A stretch of 64,000 bases of DNA from Oscillospiraceae bacterium (GTDB lineage: Bacteria > Bacillota > Clostridia > Oscillospirales > Oscillospiraceae): NCBI GenBank assembly GCA_022846095.1, contig AP025583.1:744001-808000 (forward strand). The letters are read 5' to 3'. The translations under genes and the position numbers were made by a program. Below the pieces are notes generated by a model. It had not been told where the DNA came from. It saw nothing but the letters and a program-made list of their open reading frames with translations, and made no database searches. Below, one piece after another: positions 24,806 through 32,924 of the stretch. The stretch's first letter is position 1. Every line of letters starts with the position of its first letter.

Positions 24806-25348
24806 ATGAAGTTCGTGTTTACAGACAAAAAGGTCAACCTGCCCGACAAGGTACACGCCTACGCCGAGAAAAAGGTGGGCAAATTAGACCGTTATTTTAA
24901 GGCGGACGCGGAGGCCGCCATCGTCTTCAGCGTGGAAAAGGACCGGAACAACGTGGAGCTCACCGTCCGCTCGGGCGGCACCATCATCCGCGTGTCCGAG
25001 AGCACCTCCGACATGTTCGCCACCATCGACGCGGCGGTCTCCTCCGTGGAGCGCCAGCTGCGCAAGAATAAGGCCCGGCTGGAAAAGCGCCTGCGGGAGA
25101 ACGCCTTCGAGCGCACCGTGGAGGCCGACGTGTCCTCCTTTGCCCCCGAGGCGGAGGAGGAGTCCTTCAACATCGTGCGCACCAAGAAGTTCCCCATCAA
25201 GCCCATGACGGTGGAGGAGGCGGTGCTCCAGATGAACCTGCTGGGCCACACCTTCTTCGCCTTTAAGGATGAGGAGGCGGGCGGCGCGTTCGCGGTGGTT
25301 TACAAGCGCAACGACGGCGGCTACGGCCTGATCCAGGACGAGCCGTAA
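24806..25348 (+). CDS. hpf: long-form ribosome hibernation-promoting factor
   Basis: 180 residues. The N-terminal ~100 residues are the S30AE/HPF fold (MKFVFTDKKVNLPDKVHAYAEKKVGKLDRYF...). The C-terminal ~55 residues (IVRTKKFPIKPMTVEEAVLQMNLLGHTFFAFKDE...) are the dimerisation domain of long HPF, which joins two ribosomes into 100S dimers. The ATG at 24806 has AAGGAGTGA upstream. Single-gene transcript with a terminator after it. Confidence 0.96.
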   Translation: MKFVFTDKKVNLPDKVHAYAEKKVGKLDRYFKADAEAAIVFSVEKDRNNVELTVRSGGTIIRVSESTSDMFATIDAAVSSVERQLRKNKARLEKRLRENAFERTVEADVSSFAPEAEEESFNIVRTKKFPIKPMTVEEAVLQMNLLGHTFFAFKDEEAGGAFAVVYKRNDGGYGLIQDEP

Positions 25349-25359
25349 GGAGAAAACCG

Positions 25360-25395
25360 ACCGGGGGGCGGCCCACGCCGCTCCCCGGTTTTTTG
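25360..25395 (+). terminator. intrinsic terminator after hpf
   Basis: A 12-bp stem with one G-U pair (ACCGGGGGGCGG / CCGCTCCCCGGT) and TTTTTT. Confidence 0.9.
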
Positions 25396-25414
25396 CGGGA
25401 AAGGGGAGGCTTTT

Positions 25415-26620
25415 ATGGAAAAAACGGAGCGTCTGCGCGCCTTTGTGGAGGCGCACGGGGACCAGGTGCTGGCCTGGCGGCGGCAGATCCACCGGCGCCC
25501 GGAGCTGGGCTTTCAGGAGCGGGAGACCGCCGCCCTGGTGTGCGCGGCGCTGGAGGGCATGGGGCTGGAGATCCGCCGGGGGCTGGGCGGCGCCGGAGAC
25601 GGGGCGGGCACCGGGGTGCTGGCCGCCCTGGACACCGGGCGGCCCGGCCCGGTGCTGATCCTGCGCGCGGATATGGACGCGCTGCCCATACAGGAGGCCA
25701 CCGGCCTGCCCTGTGCCTCGGAGCGCGCGGGCGTGATGCATGCCTGCGGGCACGACATCCACACGTCCGTCCTCCTGGGCGCGGCCCAGGCCCTGGCGGG
25801 GCTGCGGGATGCGCTGCGGGGGGTGGTCAAGTTCATCTTCCAGCCCGCGGAGGAGGCCTACGGCGGGGCCACCGGCGTGCTGGCGGAGGGGATTTTGGAC
25901 GACCCGGCGGTGGACTGCGCCCTGGCCCTGCATGTGATGCCCTCCCTGAGCGCCGGGACGGTGGGGGTGAAGGGGGGCTACATCACCGGCACCGACGACG
26001 AGTTCACCATCCGGGTGAAGGGTTTGAGCGGCCACTCCTCCATGCCGGAGCAGGGGGTGAACGCGGTGACCATCGCCGCCCACATCATCACCGCCCTGCA
26101 GAGCATCCCCGCCGCCGCGGTGAGCCCCTTCGACGTGGCCACCTACTCGGTGTGCGAGATTAGGGGCGGCACGGCCAACAACGTCATCCCCGATTCCGCC
26201 GAGCTGCGGGGGATGATCCGCTGCCGCAGGACGGAGACCAAGGAGATCTGCCGCCGCCGGATGGCGGAGATCTGCGCGTATACCGCCAAGGCCCTGGGCG
26301 GTACGGCGGAGGTGGACTTCAATCCCGGCTTCCCCCCGGTGTACAACGACCCCGCCCTGGCCGGACGGGTGGCCAACGGGGTGGAACTGGCCCTGGGCGA
26401 TCCTTCCAGGGTCCTGCGGGAGGGGGAGCCCAACCTGGGCTCCGACGATTTCGGCTACTTTGTGGAGCGGGTGCCCGGGGTGTATATGATTCTGGGCTGC
26501 CGCCCGCCGGAGGGGGACTGCGGCGGGCTCCACACCCCCCAGTTCCGCCCCGACGAGGCCTGCATCCCCGTGGGCGTGCAGGCTATGGCGGGCGCGGTGC
26601 TGGAGCTGTGCGGAATGTAG
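25415..26620 (+). CDS. M20-family amidohydrolase (N-acyl-amino-acid/hippurate hydrolase type)
   Basis: 401 residues. Metal and catalytic motifs are ADMDALP (about 85), HACGHDIHT (Cys111, His113) and FQPAEEAYGG. The dimerisation domain holds GLSGHSSMPEQGVNAV, and the late His is in GGLHTPQFRPDE. It removes acyl or aminoacyl groups from small amides; the natural substrate is not evident. RBS GGGAGG precedes the ATG. It follows the hpf terminator with no clear promoter of its own. Confidence 0.93.
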   Translation: MEKTERLRAFVEAHGDQVLAWRRQIHRRPELGFQERETAALVCAALEGMGLEIRRGLGGAGDGAGTGVLAALDTGRPGPVLILRADMDALPIQEATGLPCASERAGVMHACGHDIHTSVLLGAAQALAGLRDALRGVVKFIFQPAEEAYGGATGVLAEGILDDPAVDCALALHVMPSLSAGTVGVKGGYITGTDDEFTIRVKGLSGHSSMPEQGVNAVTIAAHIITALQSIPAAAVSPFDVATYSVCEIRGGTANNVIPDSAELRGMIRCRRTETKEICRRRMAEICAYTAKALGGTAEVDFNPGFPPVYNDPALAGRVANGVELALGDPSRVLREGEPNLGSDDFGYFVERVPGVYMILGCRPPEGDCGGLHTPQFRPDEACIPVGVQAMAGAVLELCGM

Positions 26621-26681
26621 GAGGACAGGGCGCGAAATCCCCAATACAACGCCGATTCCCCTACTTTTTCACCCGGATTTA

Positions 26682-26690
26682 TGCTATACT
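26682..26690 (+). promoter_or_regulatory. extended -10 promoter of the M55 gene
   Basis: TGCTATACT, 37 bp upstream of the ATG, without a good -35. Confidence 0.45.
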
Positions 26691-26727
26691 GGCAAAAGAG
26701 ATCCCATGCACGAAAGGAGAAGCGGCT

Positions 26728-27534
26728 ATGAACGTGTTTCTGAGCGCCGATATTGAGGGCACCTGCGGCATCGCGGACTGGAGCGAGACCGAGCGCGGCA
26801 CCCCTTACGACTACAATTACTTCAAAAAGCAGATGACCCGGGAGGTCTGCGCCGCCTGCGAGGGGGCCCTTGCCGGCGGGGCGGACGCCGTCTTTGTGAA
26901 GGACGCCCACGACACGGCCCGCAACCTGGACCCCGCGGCCCTGCCCGAGCAGGCCCGCGTCATGCGGGGCTGGACGGGGGACCTGCTGAGCATGATGAGC
27001 GGGCTGGACCAGGGGGAGTACGGCGCGGCCTTTTTCACCGGCTACCACGCCTGGGCCGCCAGCGGCGGCAACCCCCTGTCCCACACCATGAACGGCATGA
27101 ACGAGTACGTCACCCTAAACGGCGCGCGCATGAGCGAGTTCCTCATGAACGCCTATACCGCCGGATACTTCGGGGTTCCCGTGCCCCTGCTCACCGGGGA
27201 CCGTGCCCTGTGCGACTTCGCGCGGGAGCTGATCCCCAACATCCTCACCGTGCCCGTCAACGAGGGCCGGGGTGGCGCGGTGGTGGCCATGCACCCGGAC
27301 GCGGCGGTGCGGGCCATTAAGGACAGCGCCAAAAAGGCGGTCAAGCTGGCGGGCAGGTGCTCCGTGCCCATGCCGAACCACTTCGACGCGGTGGTGCGCT
27401 TCCGGGAGCACCGGCGGGCCTACGCCCGCCACTTCTACCCCGGCGCGGTGCTGGAGGACGAAAAGAACGTGAAATTTTCCTGTGACGACTGGTATGAAAT
27501 GCTGCGTTTCTTCCACTTCGTCCTGTGCGATTAG
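26728..27534 (+). CDS. M55-family D-aminopeptidase (DppA-like)
   Basis: 268 residues, the normal family length. The N-terminal metal site SADIEGTCGI (Asp8, Glu10) is followed by VKDAHDTARN, FTGYHAWA and HTMNGMNEY. This zinc enzyme releases N-terminal D-amino acids from peptides such as those from cell-wall turnover. The ATG at 26728 has AAAGGAG at proper spacing; the longer frame crosses the -10 box. The NYN gene follows 10 bp later and is probably co-transcribed. Confidence 0.93.
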   Translation: MNVFLSADIEGTCGIADWSETERGTPYDYNYFKKQMTREVCAACEGALAGGADAVFVKDAHDTARNLDPAALPEQARVMRGWTGDLLSMMSGLDQGEYGAAFFTGYHAWAASGGNPLSHTMNGMNEYVTLNGARMSEFLMNAYTAGYFGVPVPLLTGDRALCDFARELIPNILTVPVNEGRGGAVVAMHPDAAVRAIKDSAKKAVKLAGRCSVPMPNHFDAVVRFREHRRAYARHFYPGAVLEDEKNVKFSCDDWYEMLRFFHFVLCD

Positions 27535-27544
27535 GGGGGAGCTT

Positions 27545-28399
27545 ATGCCGAACAATAACGAGGAACTGCGCCTGGCCGTGCTGATCGACGCGGACAACGC
27601 CCCCCGCACCGCCATCCGGGAGGTCATGGCCGAGATCGCGGTCTACGGCACCCCTACCCTCAAGCGCATCTACGGCGACTGGACCAGCCCCAACATGGGC
27701 TCCTGGAAGCCCCTGCTGCTGGAGAACGCCATCACCCCCATCCAGCAGTACGGGTACACCACGGGCAAGAACTCCACCGACTCGGCCATGATCATCGACG
27801 CCATGGACATCCTCTACTCTGGCCGGGTGGACGGCTTTGTGCTGGTGTCCAGCGACTCGGACTTCACCCGCCTGGCCATCCGCCTGCGGGAGGCGGGCAT
27901 GAAGGTGTACGGCATGGGGGAGCGCAAGACCCCCAGCCCCTTCATCGTGGCCTGCGACAAATTCGTCTACATCGAGGTCATCCGGGCCGCCGGGGAGAAG
28001 GCCCGGCAGGAGGAGGCGGCCGCCAAGGCCGCGGCGGCGCCCAAGCCCGCCGCCAAGAAGGGACGCAAGAAGGCGGGCGAGGCCAAGGCCGAGCCGGAGC
28101 CGGAGGCCGCCCCCGCCGCCGAGCCCGCGGGCAAGGTGGACCCGGCCCAGTGCGTGCCCCCCGCGGTCATCGAGCTGCTGAGCGACGCGGTGGAGGCCCT
28201 GGCCGACGAGGACGGCTACACCCTCATGAGCCGGGTGGGGGACCTGCTGGTGAAAAAGCAGCCCGATTTCGATTCCCGCAACTACGGCTTCTCCAAGCTC
28301 AGCCAGATGTTCAAGGCCCTGGACCGCTTCGAGATCGACGTGCGCCAGGCGGGCGGCTCCAACGTCAAGCACTATATCCGGGACAGGCAGCGCAAATAA
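27545..28399 (+). CDS. NYN-domain (LabA/DUF88-like) protein with C-terminal OST-HTH/LOTUS-like domain
   Basis: 284 residues. The N-terminal NYN (PIN-like RNase) fold has the acidic residues in place: LIDADNAPR, NSTDSAMIIDAMDIL and LVSSDSDFTRLA. A low-complexity Ala/Lys/Pro/Glu linker covers about 155-200. The C-terminal ~75 residues (VIELLSDAVEALADEDGYTLMSRVGDLLVKKQPDFDSRNYGFSKLSQMFKAL) have the OST-HTH pattern, which binds RNA. It probably cleaves or handles RNA. RBS GGGGGGAG precedes the ATG, 10 bp after the M55 stop; a terminator follows. Confidence 0.9.
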   Translation: MPNNNEELRLAVLIDADNAPRTAIREVMAEIAVYGTPTLKRIYGDWTSPNMGSWKPLLLENAITPIQQYGYTTGKNSTDSAMIIDAMDILYSGRVDGFVLVSSDSDFTRLAIRLREAGMKVYGMGERKTPSPFIVACDKFVYIEVIRAAGEKARQEEAAAKAAAAPKPAAKKGRKKAGEAKAEPEPEAAPAAEPAGKVDPAQCVPPAVIELLSDAVEALADEDGYTLMSRVGDLLVKKQPDFDSRNYGFSKLSQMFKALDRFEIDVRQAGGSNVKHYIRDRQRK

Positions 28400-28404
28400 G
28401 GGCA

Positions 28405-28434
28405 GGGAGGCCGCGGAAGCGGCCTCCCTTTTTT
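28405..28434 (+). terminator. intrinsic terminator after the NYN gene
   Basis: A 10-bp stem GGGAGGCCGC and complement, loop GGAA, then TTTTTT. Confidence 0.93.
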
Positions 28435-28500
28435 CAGCCTGCCGGAGACCCTGGCTGTGCGCGCGATGCAGATTGGGCGGCTAAGGCAACTGGCGGTGGA

Positions 28501-28853
28501 CGGGCGATTCGTGAATCGCCCCTACGGGCGCCAAGCGAGCCTCCGGGGCATGGCAGTACGTGCGGCTTTTCAGGCACCTGTTGAACCGCAACTATTACCA
28601 AGTCTGGGCGGGTCATGTGCCGCAGGGGCGGCAGCCCTACTGACAAAGGGCACGGGCCGAACCGAGCCCTGAGCGCTATCAAGTTTTGCAGGTTACCTGA
28701 ACCGCACCGCCGCGGGGCCCCGGGTCCAGGGGCCGAAGCCCCTGGTTGTTTCTTCCTGGGGTTCTTTGCAACCAAAGAATCCCGCCGCCGGAGGCCGGGC
28801 CTCCAAAAAACGGATTGCCGCGTCGGCCCCGCGGGGCCTCCTCGCAATGACAG
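28501..28853. repeat. long intergenic repeat, copy A
   Basis: A REP palindrome (GGGCGATTC/GAATCGCCC at its start) followed by a ~308-bp stretch (28546-28853) that recurs in the same orientation at 32526-32837 with roughly nine of ten bases shared by eye. Inside are hairpins CCAGGGGC/GCCCCTGG with loop CGAA, GGAGGCC/GGCCTCC, and an ATTGC/GCAAT module at its end. No conserved reading frame is visible. It fills the gap between the NYN terminator and the blaI promoter. Confidence 0.85.
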
Positions 28854-28906
28854 GGTGCGCCTTATCCGCCTTAATGGCATATCTTATGCAAACGTCCTTT
28901 TTGTGC

Positions 28907-28957
28907 TTGACATTCCGGTTAGACAAATGTAAAATAAAAACGGAAAGACATTTGTCT
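28907..28957 (+). promoter_or_regulatory. promoter and double operator of the blaI-like operon
   Basis: TTGACA (28907-28912), 17-bp spacer, TAAAAT (28930-28935). The site AGACAAATGT (28921-28930) and the perfect palindrome AGACATTTGTCT (28946-28957) form a pair; their outer arms are exact complements. One covers the -35/-10 spacer and one the start region, typical for BlaI/MecI-type autorepression. Confidence 0.8.
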
Positions 28958-28975
28958 CATAAGGAGTGACGCGGT

Positions 28976-29350
28976 ATGAAGGACTATGTGCACCTGCCCG
29001 ACGCGGAGCTGGAGGTCATGCAGGCCCTGTGGCGGCAGGAGGAGTACCCCGCCTCGTCCGCCGGGCTGATGGAGGGGCTGGCCGGGCGGCACTGGCAGCT
29101 GCCCACCCTGCTCAAGCTGCTCTCCCGGCTGGAGGAGCGGGGCTTTGTGGAGCGCACCAAATCGGGCCGGGGCAACCTCTACCGGCCCCTGGTGGCCGAG
29201 GACGACTACCTGGCCGCGGAGAGCAAGAGCTTCCTCCAGCGGCTCCACGGCGGCTCCCTGCCCAGCCTGTGCGCCGCCCTGATCAGCAGCCGGGCGGTGG
29301 GGGAGAGGGAGATCGCCGAGCTGGAGGAGATCTTGAAGGGAGGGGAGTAG
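28976..29350 (+). CDS. BlaI/MecI-family transcriptional repressor
   Basis: 124 residues, the family length. The winged helix region (LPDAELEVMQALWRQEEYPASSAGLMEGL... WQLPTLLKLLSRLEERGFVERTKSGRGNLYRPLV) is followed by the dimerisation/cleavage region (FLQRLHGGSLPSLCAALISSRAVGEREIAELEEIL). It should repress its own operon through the AGACA/TGTCT sites just upstream and be inactivated by the M56 peptidase encoded next. RBS AAGGAG precedes the ATG. Confidence 0.94.
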   Translation: MKDYVHLPDAELEVMQALWRQEEYPASSAGLMEGLAGRHWQLPTLLKLLSRLEERGFVERTKSGRGNLYRPLVAEDDYLAAESKSFLQRLHGGSLPSLCAALISSRAVGEREIAELEEILKGGE

Positions 29351-29351
29351 C

Positions 29352-32300
29352 GTGGCCGATTTTCTCGCCTCCCTGTTGGAGGTCAGCCTGGCGCTGGGCG
29401 CTCTGGCGGCGCTGCTGCTGGCCCTGACCCCGGCGCTGGGCCGACGCTTCGCCCCCCAGTGGCGCTGCTGGGCGTGGCTGCTGCTGGCCCTGCGGCTGGC
29501 GGTGCCCCTGAATATCAGCCTGCCCCAGGCCCCCGTGGCACTGAGCGCCCCCGTGGGGACGGGCGCGGTGCACTCCGCCCCCGCCCCTGCGTCGGATACG
29601 CCCGCGCTTGGGGGCACGGCCGTGGGCAAATGGGAGGGCCCGGACCCGGCGGCGCAGGGGCAGGCCCCGGCGCAGGGCCAGACTGTACCCGCCCCGCCCG
29701 CGGCGGACGCGGACGCGCCGGCGCGGGCAGTCTCCCCCACGGCGGTGTTGTTCTGGGTGTGGGCCGGGGGCGCGCTCTGCTTCCTGGCCGCCCAGCTGGC
29801 CTCCTACGCCCGCTTCCGGCGGCTGCTCCGGCGCTGGAGCAGTCCCGCGGGGGTGTACGGCGGTCTGCCCGTGTGGGCGTGCCGGGCGGCGGCCTCCCCG
29901 GTGCTGGCGGGCTTCCTGCGCCCGGTAATCTACCTGCCCGAGGCGCTGGACGGGGCGGAGCGGGACTTCGCCCTGCTCCACGAGTACGCCCACTTCCGCC
30001 GCCGCGACCTGTGGTACAAGCTGCTGCTGGTGTGGGCCAACGCCCTGCACTGGTTCAACCCTCTGGTGTGGCTGCTGCGCCGGGCCGCCGAGCGGGACGT
30101 GGAGCTGGCCTGCGACGCGCTGGTGCTGCGGGACAGGGACGCGGGCTTCCGCCGCCAATACGGCAGGGCCCTGCTGTCCACCGTGTCCGGGCGGCAGCCC
30201 GCCGGGGCCCTGACCACCGGCTTCTCCGGCGGCATGGCGGACCTGCGCAGGCGGTTCAAGAGCCTGGTGGACACCGCGCCGCGCAGGCCGGGCCGGGCCG
30301 CCCTGGTGCTGGTGGCCTGCGCCGCGCTGCTGGCGGGCGCCCTGGTGGCCTGCCGTGCGCCGGCGGCGCTGGTGGAAGAAAACTGCCCCGTGTACTACGA
30401 CGGGGAGAGCGGGATCATCTACGACCCGGAGAGCGGGTACGGGGTGCTGGTGCCCCCTGAGCTGCGGGACCGGGTGGCGGTGCGGAGCCGGAGCACCCTG
30501 AACGGCGCGGGCACGGAGATCTACCTGCTGGACGCGAAAAAGAGCGTGGACCCGGCCACCTACGAAAACGACGCCCTGCTGGCCATCCTGCCGGGCACCG
30601 GCGTGGTGCCCGGGACGGAGGCGGCGCTGTACGCCGGGGTCTTTGTGGCGGACGGCGCGGACGTGCCGCAGGCCGTCGTCCTGGACGGCGCGGCCTACCG
30701 CCCCGGCGCGGTCTACGCCGTCCGGGCGGGGGACGCCGCGCTGCTGGCCGATACCCTGGAGGAGGTGGCGGCGGAGGACCTGGCCGGGCGCACCCTGCTC
30801 TATGCCGCCGGGGACGGCTACTGCCTGGTCCACTTCGACGGCGCGCCGGAGCCCGCGCAGGCGGACGGGGCCGAGGTTCTGAGCGCCCAGCCCCCGGCGC
30901 GCTTCACCGGGCCGGACTATGACACCTGGAACGGCATCCGCCGGGCCAAGGCGGTGGGCGGGACCCAGTACGGGACAGCGGCGGCGCTGCGGCAAATCGA
31001 CGGGACGCTCTATGTGGCGGTCTCGGGCACGGTGGATGAGCGGACGCTGACGGTCTATGAGGAGGACGCGTCCCAGAGCAGGCCCCTGCTCTACCCCCTG
31101 GCGGAGGCGGTGAGCCTCCAGGGCGGGGCCCCCGTCCCCCTGACGGAGGAGGCGCTGCGGGAGTTTATGCGCTCCCAGCTCCTGTCCTCCTGGTACCCCA
31201 CCATTTTGGAGGCGGAGATCGACCGGAACCAGCGGATTTCCGCCCTGACGTGGGTCCGGGGCTATGCTGCGGACAGCAGGGCGGAGGAGGTGCGGGAGGC
31301 GCAGATTTACCGCGTGGACGCCCAGGCCGGGACAATCTCCTTTACCGAGTTCGTCAACGCTCCGGCGGAGACCCTGCCCCTGGCGGAGGGCGCCGCCATA
31401 CGGCGGCTGGACAACGATGGGGAGTACGATACCCTGAGCCTGGAGGAGCTGGAACAGTTCCTGAGGCTGCTTTCCTCCTATGGCCCGGTGTTCCGGTTTG
31501 AGATCGGGGACGGGCAGATCTGCTCCGTCGCCCAGGTCCGGATGGACGCCGCCGCTGACGACCCGGTGGTGGACAGTCTGTGGGAGCTGGAGGGCGTGGT
31601 GGACGTGCAGGAGCTGGGCGGCGGGCTGTACGTCAACGATGTGGCGGGCTTCCACCTGACCCTGCCCGACCTGGGCGGGGAGAGCGTGGTGCTGGTGACG
31701 GTGGAGGGCGAGGGCCAGATGCTGGGCGCGGGTGTGCCGGAGGGCGGACAGACCGTTTCCCCCGTGTACACCACCGTCTGCGTCCACCGGGAGGTGCTGG
31801 AGCAGCTCACGCTCCAGGACGTTGTGTCCGCCCGCTGGTGCATCTTCGGCGTGTCCGTAAGCCCCATGGGGGTCTATCTGAACCTGGGGAGGAAATACTA
31901 CCCCGCCTGGATGGAGAGCACGCTCTCCGACGGGGTGCTGGCGGCCTACGAGACCTTGGCGGGCAACCTGGCGGACATGCAGGAATCCATGACCATCGAC
32001 CGCCTGCCCGACGGGACGTACTACGCGGGCGGGCAGATCTCCTACGGGCCCATGACGGACGAAAACCCCCAGCCCGGCGGGATCGAAATCCGCCTGGTGG
32101 GGGTGGAGGAGGCCACGGGCGCGGTGGTTGATCTGAGCTGGAAATGGAACCTGCCGCTGTCCGGCGATGTGAAGCTGATCTCGGAGGACGGCGGGGCCTA
32201 CGGCGGCACGGCGGTGGAATTCCTGGAGGACTTCAACGTGGCGGCACGGGCCCTGAGCCAGGGGAACCGGAACCGCACCCGGCCCTTTTACGACATACTC

Positions 32301-32372
32301 ACGTTAAGGGTCACGGTGGAGGACGGCGCGGCGGTGGTCCTGGAGCGTATGCCCGCGCCCACGGCGCAATAG
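29352..32372 (+). CDS. M56-family (BlaR1-like) membrane metallopeptidase with very large C-terminal ectodomain
   Basis: 1006 residues, starting at GTG one base after the blaI stop. About 330 residues form the M56 module: N-terminal TM helices (about 8-50), a Pro/Ala linker, a helix near 130-150, the zinc motif HEYAH (His210, Glu211, His214), the third ligand in ERDVELACD (Glu251), and a TM helix near 315-334. The remaining ~670 residues should lie outside the cell. They contain no recognisable penicillin-binding SxxK/SxN/KTG set, so the ligand is probably not classical beta-lactam sensing. Normal BlaR1 is about 600 residues. It senses an external signal and removes the repressor. Confidence 0.9.
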   Translation: MADFLASLLEVSLALGALAALLLALTPALGRRFAPQWRCWAWLLLALRLAVPLNISLPQAPVALSAPVGTGAVHSAPAPASDTPALGGTAVGKWEGPDPAAQGQAPAQGQTVPAPPAADADAPARAVSPTAVLFWVWAGGALCFLAAQLASYARFRRLLRRWSSPAGVYGGLPVWACRAAASPVLAGFLRPVIYLPEALDGAERDFALLHEYAHFRRRDLWYKLLLVWANALHWFNPLVWLLRRAAERDVELACDALVLRDRDAGFRRQYGRALLSTVSGRQPAGALTTGFSGGMADLRRRFKSLVDTAPRRPGRAALVLVACAALLAGALVACRAPAALVEENCPVYYDGESGIIYDPESGYGVLVPPELRDRVAVRSRSTLNGAGTEIYLLDAKKSVDPATYENDALLAILPGTGVVPGTEAALYAGVFVADGADVPQAVVLDGAAYRPGAVYAVRAGDAALLADTLEEVAAEDLAGRTLLYAAGDGYCLVHFDGAPEPAQADGAEVLSAQPPARFTGPDYDTWNGIRRAKAVGGTQYGTAAALRQIDGTLYVAVSGTVDERTLTVYEEDASQSRPLLYPLAEAVSLQGGAPVPLTEEALREFMRSQLLSSWYPTILEAEIDRNQRISALTWVRGYAADSRAEEVREAQIYRVDAQAGTISFTEFVNAPAETLPLAEGAAIRRLDNDGEYDTLSLEELEQFLRLLSSYGPVFRFEIGDGQICSVAQVRMDAAADDPVVDSLWELEGVVDVQELGGGLYVNDVAGFHLTLPDLGGESVVLVTVEGEGQMLGAGVPEGGQTVSPVYTTVCVHREVLEQLTLQDVVSARWCIFGVSVSPMGVYLNLGRKYYPAWMESTLSDGVLAAYETLAGNLADMQESMTIDRLPDGTYYAGGQISYGPMTDENPQPGGIEIRLVGVEEATGAVVDLSWKWNLPLSGDVKLISEDGGAYGGTAVEFLEDFNVAARALSQGNRNRTRPFYDILTLRVTVEDGAAVVLERMPAPTAQ

Positions 32373-32406
32373 TGCAGCTTAGGGGGGACAAGGCGCACGA
32401 TGGAGG

Positions 32407-32837
32407 ACGGGCGATTCGTGAATCGCCCCTACGGGCCTGGCGCAGCGGGCCGATGAGGGCATCGGCCCCTACGGATGGAGGGTGACGGGCAACGCCGGGC
32501 CGTACAAGTGCCAGGGAGACGAACAGGGCACGGCAGTACGTGCGGCTTTTTTGGCACTCCTTAAATAGCAACTACCATCAAGTCTGGGCGGGTGATGTGC
32601 CGCAGGGGCGGCAGCCCTATTCACATAGGGCACAGGCCGAACCGAGCCCTGAGCGCTTTCAGGTTTTGCAAGTTACCTAAATTGCACCGCCGCGGGGCCC
32701 CTGGGTCCAGGGCCGAAGCCCTGGTTGTTTCTTCCCGGGGTTCTTTGCAAGCAAAGAATCCCGCCGCCGGAGGCCGGGCCTCCAAAAAAGAAAACGGATT
32801 GCCGCGTCGGCCCCGCGGGGCCTCCTCGCAATGACAG
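32407..32837. repeat. long intergenic repeat, copy B
   Basis: Two REP palindromes (GGGCGATTC/GAATCGCCC near 32408 and GGGCCGATG/CATCGGCCC near 32448), then the ~312-bp element (32526-32837) matching copy A at 28546-28853 in the same direction. The internal hairpin TTCTTTGC/GCAAAGAA is perfect here but one base off in copy A. It occupies the gap between the M56 gene and the convergent surface-protein gene. Confidence 0.85.
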
Positions 32838-32878
32838 ACCGCCTTATCCCCCCATAGCCGCATCACTTGCTCGGACTG

Positions 32879-32914
32879 AAGCGGGCCGTACCCCATTTGG
32901 GGTACGGCCCGCTT
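32879..32914. terminator. terminator between copy B and the surface-protein gene
   Basis: A 16-bp perfect stem (AAGCGGGCCGTACCCC and complement), loop ATTT, with TTTTCATT on the plus side. It lies 11 bp past the stop of the minus-strand gene. Confidence 0.75.
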
Positions 32915-32924
32915 TTCATTCGGC

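Noticed and set aside
28457-28969. Several short ORFs inside repeat copy A
   Set aside because: They overlap in all frames, are not shared in frame with copy B, and lack RBS sequences.
28501-32837. Composite transposon around the BlaI/M56 operon
   Set aside because: The flanking repeats hold no transposase frame and no clear terminal inverted repeats or target duplications, so only repeat-mediated recombination is proposed.
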